From Sphaeramia orbicularis (taxonomy: Eukaryota > Chordata > Actinopteri > Kurtiformes > Apogonidae), in assembly GCF_902148855.1 (NCBI RefSeq), contig NC_043972.1:37675996-37739995 (forward strand): a stretch of 64,000 bases of DNA. Direction: 5' to 3'. Positions 61,701 to 64,000 of the stretch are shown here, piece after piece (positions within the stretch are counted from its first letter, which is position 1; each line of letters opens with the position of its first letter). A program made the position numbers and the translations under genes. The notes under the pieces were generated by a model. That model was not told where the DNA came from and ran no database searches. It saw nothing but the letters and a program-made list of their open reading frames with translations.

Positions 61701-63982
61701 AGAAACAGAAAAAAAGATTCTTCTGTAAAACACATCCATCACCCAAATCATAAATGCATATTGATTTGCTTCACAGAACCAGGCCCATCGGTTCCTCCAC
61801 AGGATGGGCCACACTCTTGTGTCTGGACCACTGGGCAACCTCTGGATGTATGGAGGTCTCTCCCTGTCAGAGGGCATTCTGGGAAATGTCTATAGGTAGG
61901 TGAAGATAACATAATCGTAAATTTAAATATTTATATGCTTGTATTATTTCATATAAGTCTGTGTTTTTGTGCTAATTGTGTACTATGTTAAATATATATA
62001 TATGGTAATTTCTTTTTTTTGCCTGGGTTGTGTTTTTTTCCCTGGTACAGATATTCAGTTTTAGAGCACAGATGGACCCAAATGTTAACCAGCTCTGTGG
62101 AAGAAGGCACAACTCCCAGCCCACGCTATCACCATGCCACTGCACTGCTGACCAGTTACGACTCAGGTTCTGGAAGTCACGGAACCAGTCACAACTTCAT
62201 GCTAGTGGTGGGGGGCATCACTCAGAACGGGGTTGCCATGGATACCTGGAGTTTAAATCTCAGCAGTTTAGTTTGGAGAGAGCACAAGGTGAGGATCAGA
62301 CTTTATTATGGAAGTACACATTTCCCTGCACTATCCTAATGTTTATTTAATGATTTAATACCCTTTTTAAAATGTTATTTATGATATATAATAAAAGACA
62401 TATATATATAATTATTTTATTTTGTTGACAGAGCTCAGTGCTGCCCCCAGTGGCGGGCCACACTCTCACTGTACGCAGAGACACCTCTGTGCTGTTAATA
62501 GGAGGGTACTCCCCAGAGAACGGCTTCAACCATCACCTGCTGGAGTTCAGCCTTCACTCTGGAAACTGGAGCATTGCCCCTCACACTGGCACACCACCTA
62601 CAGGTCTTAGAAGCCTTCTTTTTTAAAAGGTTTCACATAGATCACCAAACAATCAGTTAGTGATAAGAATCACACAGTTTCCAACTTGACCAGCTATGAC
62701 CAATGCCCAGTCTCAGATGTATCTGATTCTGTGAAATCAACATCATAGCATCACATGCATTTTTGGAGAATACCTGTTTTATTCTGAACATAAACTTAAA
62801 GAACATTTACAAAAATGTATGTATATATGAAACCAGAATCAGTCAAGAATGTTGTAATCTTTACTTTGATAGTATGTAAAAAGAGCTCCAGTATCTTTTT
62901 TTGTACTGTACTTTACTACTGTGTCCATATATGCTTTCCACTTAGGTTTATATGGCCACTCAGCAGTCTACCATGAGCAAACTGATGCCATCTATGTATT
63001 TGGAGGCTATCGCTTTCATGTGGAGACTGTGGAGCCATCAGGAGAGCTCTATAGTCTCTACTACCCCAACCTCACCTGGTCTCTACTGGTACCCTCACAG
63101 GGAAATAAGGTAAGAAGTTTAATGTTCCCTGACATTTATTACCTTGTCAGGTAATAAAAGTTCCATCACACAAATAACTTATCATCTGTTTTTTTCTCTG
63201 CAGCCTCTGTCCCGTTTCTTCCATGCTGCAGCCCTCATCAAAGACACCATGGTTATTGTTGGGGGAAGGACAGACGCAGAGGACTACAGTAACTCAGTGT
63301 CTCTGTACCAGATCAATTGTAACACCTGGATAAAGCCAGGTAACCTTCTTGAATTCTCTTTGCAGCTTCAGTTTTTCTGAAATCATAACTTAGAAAATAA
63401 CTATTTTAAATTCTTCTTGGTAGTTCTTCTACCGAGAAGAACTATCAAGAAGAACGATGACCTGGATAAATGAGAACCTACACAGACAACTATTTTAATA
63501 CTTTTCTTTCAGTGTCAGCTGTCGGAGATCCAGTAAATCGTTCAGTGTCTCTGGCCATGACAAGCTGGGGTGGTCGTCTTTTTGTGTCTGGAGGCTTCAA
63601 TGGCGTCACACTGGGACGACTCCTAACCCTGACTGTGCCCTCTGACCCTTGTGCCCTGCTGCCAACACCAGAGGCCTGCAACACCACCACAGGCAGTTGT
63701 GTTTGGTGTAGGGGAACCTGTGCATCCTCAGATATTGCAGAGAGGTACCTAGATAAAATGTAGAACTCCTTGCTTTGTCTTTTTAGGTTGAAGTTATCTG
63801 CAGTTACTCACTAAAAATGAAACTATTCACTATTTTGTCACTCACTTTTCATCAGAATGGGCTGTTTCCCTGGACAGTCTCCCTGTTCCCCAACTCCTCG
63901 TCAAGCAGACCAGTGCCGCAGACTGAAGACTTGCAGTGAATGCCTTGCCCGGCACCCTAAGACATTCACAAGTTCATCACAG
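47218..63982 (+). CDS. megf8: MEGF8, 5' two thirds (35 exons, continues past window)
   Basis: MEGF8 is a large single-pass membrane protein. With MOSMO and the ligase MGRN1 it promotes ubiquitination and clearance of Smoothened, dampening Hedgehog signalling; human mutations cause a Carpenter syndrome form with laterality defects. Here 35 spliced segments give about 1,919 codons (human protein about 2,845). Domain order matches human: signal peptide, CUB, EGF, kelch propeller 1, PSI repeats, calcium-binding EGF, laminin-type EGFs, CUB 2, EGFs, kelch propeller 2, PSI. The transmembrane segment and C-terminus lie beyond 64,000. Exon 1 (47218-47241, MGPKREL) could be untranslated, with MALPLPVSV at 48223 the real start; that gives a better signal peptide. 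Splice sites are GT-AG and phases agree throughout. Exon blocks are listed separately. Confidence 0.95.
48211..49315 (+). CDS. megf8: megf8 exons 2-4: signal peptide, CUB 1, EGF
   Basis: Exons 48211-48397, 48850-49013, 49106-49315. The signal peptide ([17 protein letters not shown]) is cleaved probably near CHAGDC. CUB 1 follows ([55 protein letters not shown]), with N-glycosylation sites. Exon 4 ends in the first EGF-like repeats ([20 protein letters not shown]). Introns 47242-48210 and 48398-48849 are AT-rich and show no recognised element. Confidence 0.92.
49398..52504 (+). CDS. megf8: megf8 exons 5-11: EGF end and kelch propeller 1
   Basis: Exons 49398-49578, 49744-49832, 50081-50294, 50421-50604, 51904-52049, 52147-52257, 52353-52504. 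Kelch blades are marked by [52 protein letters not shown] and LLVAGGYSG, each near a conserved aromatic. Intron 50605-51903 is the longest in this block; a stretch at about 51362-51715 bears AATAAA-type signals on the minus strand and weakly LTR-like edges, but this is too uncertain to call. Nothing else recognised there. Confidence 0.93.
52554..53494. mobile_element. piggyBac-type element in megf8 intron 11
   Basis: TTAA at 52554-52557 and 53491-53494, with inverted ends TTAACTCTTTAAGTGCCA and, reverse-complemented on the right, TTAACACTTTCAGTGCCA. The right arm has two copies of GCCGAT-type motifs (AAAGCCGATCTGATCGGCCC and AAAGCCGATTTAATCGGCCC). An AAT run (52754-52795) and a LINE-like antisense 3' tail (CTTTATTTATATAGCACTTT, from about 52797) plus GC-rich sequence to about 53230 sit inside. 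No transposase is visible. Confidence 0.75.
53558..53608 (+). mobile_element. Short LINE-like 3' tail
   Basis: AATTTCCTTGTATGGGATTA followed by ATAAAGTGAATCTGAATC resembles the 3' terminus of fish non-LTR elements. It lies in megf8 intron 11 outside the piggyBac-type element. Confidence 0.45.
53710..57451 (+). CDS. megf8: megf8 exons 12-20: PSI and cysteine-rich region
   Basis: Exons 53710-53811, 53989-54136, 54500-54663, 55019-55222, 55646-55843, 56383-56643, 56750-56868, 56970-57101, 57338-57451. PSI-type modules show as [28 protein letters not shown] and [11 protein letters not shown]. The stretch [18 protein letters not shown] matches human MEGF8 closely. Introns 54137-54499, 54664-55018, 55223-55645 and 55844-56382 hold no recognised repeat. 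Exon 12 could also begin three bases earlier (CAG at 53707), which would add a glutamine. Confidence 0.92.
57452..58250 (+). other. megf8 intron 20
   Basis: 799 bp, AT-rich, with an A-run near 58147-58156. No exon or element recognised; small open frames lack features. Confidence 0.5.
58251..61687 (+). CDS. megf8: megf8 exons 21-28: EGF-CA, laminin EGF, CUB 2, EGF
   Basis: Exons 58251-58334, 58574-58813, 58899-59083, 59172-59385, 59977-60223, 60317-60449, 60574-60824, 61577-61687. The calcium-binding EGF reads [12 protein letters not shown] then [20 protein letters not shown]. The laminin-type EGFs read [10 protein letters not shown] and [14 protein letters not shown] then [16 protein letters not shown] 2 spans exons 25-27 ([20 protein letters not shown]). 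A further EGF follows ([25 protein letters not shown]). An acidic spacer in exon 22 ([16 protein letters not shown]) differs from human and looks lineage specific. Intron 59386-59976 has no recognised repeat. Confidence 0.92.
61033..61440. mobile_element. Possible Helitron-like fragment in megf8 intron 27
   Basis: TCTATATTATAAAAGCCAAG followed by a GTGT run and GGAATCACACAAAATCC resembles termini of rolling-circle elements seen in animals. No replicase frame and no firm 3' hairpin or CTRR end were confirmed. The rest of intron 60825-61576 carries a T-run (60950-60968). Confidence 0.3.
61777..63982 (+). CDS. megf8: megf8 exons 29-35: kelch propeller 2 and PSI
   Basis: Exons 61777-61895, 62051-62288, 62432-62603, 62946-63109, 63204-63339, 63513-63744, 63856-63982. 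Blades are marked by [61 protein letters not shown] and [16 protein letters not shown]. They are followed by a PSI module ([15 protein letters not shown]) and [18 protein letters not shown]. The last exon ends in phase 0 before GTAACA at 63983. The human sequence has a lineage-specific insertion between the fourth and fifth blades that is absent here. Intron 62604-62945 has no recognised repeat. Confidence 0.94.
63411..63454. other. Near-perfect 20-bp hairpin in megf8 intron 33
   Basis: TTCTTCTTGGTAGTTCTTCT (63411-63430), a 4-base loop (ACCG), then AGAAGAACTATCAAGAAGAA (63435-63454). Nineteen of 20 positions pair and the other is a G-T wobble in RNA. The stem is shorter than a typical microRNA precursor. 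Role unknown; it may be an inverted duplication. Confidence 0.7.
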
Positions 63983-64000
63983 GTAACACATAAACACACA

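Overview
This is a ray-finned (teleost) fish genomic window. The evidence is vertebrate genes split by GT-AG introns, fish-type duplicated CXCR3 receptors, AT-rich intergenic DNA, and dense teleost-style repeats: hAT, Tc1/mariner and piggyBac miniature elements, a tRNA-derived SINE with a GAAT-type tail, LINE 3' ends and long microsatellites. No bacterial operon, CRISPR array or stand-alone tRNA/rRNA gene was seen.

Layout. (1) 3.8-5.9 kb, plus strand: a two-exon CXCR3-family chemokine receptor of 375 aa. (2) 14.76-16.15 kb, plus strand: a second CXCR3-type receptor of 365 aa with altered DRY, CWxP and NPxxY motifs and without the N-terminus/ECL3 cysteine pair, resembling the atypical scavenger-like Cxcr3.3 of zebrafish. 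(3) 21.73-24.12 kb, minus strand: a third CXCR3 receptor of 375 aa with intact signalling motifs. (4) 37.55-43.59 kb, plus strand: a six-exon class IV TRIM E3 ligase (RING, B-box 2, coiled coil, PRY-SPRY) of 474 aa, closest in layout to TRIM35 / zinc-binding protein A33. (5) 47.2 kb to the window end, plus strand: the first 35 exons (about 1,900 residues, roughly two thirds) of megf8. Its reading frame continues beyond the window.

The intervals are mostly transposon fossils, often nested: a piggyBac MITE inside a palindromic Tc1-like element just past the stop of receptor 1; a piggyBac MITE inside a Tc1-like element in the intron of receptor 3; a hAT MITE inserted at the exact edge of a Tc1-like element in a TRIM intron; and a hAT-like element inside one copy of a repeat family seen four times here. 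Two tandem arrays stand out. A 31-bp minisatellite of about 60 units (31.96-33.87 kb) carries an ATTGG (inverted CCAAT) motif in most units. An eight-unit, 34-bp array (37.04-37.31 kb), just upstream of the TRIM gene, has six units matching the CTCF core consensus, all in one orientation.

Functionally, the receptors and the TRIM ligase suit immune roles (leukocyte chemotaxis, ligand scavenging, ubiquitin signalling). MEGF8 is a single-pass membrane protein that tunes Hedgehog and left-right signalling. The receptors are probably one tandemly duplicated cluster. The TRIM and megf8 genes are neighbours with no obvious functional tie.
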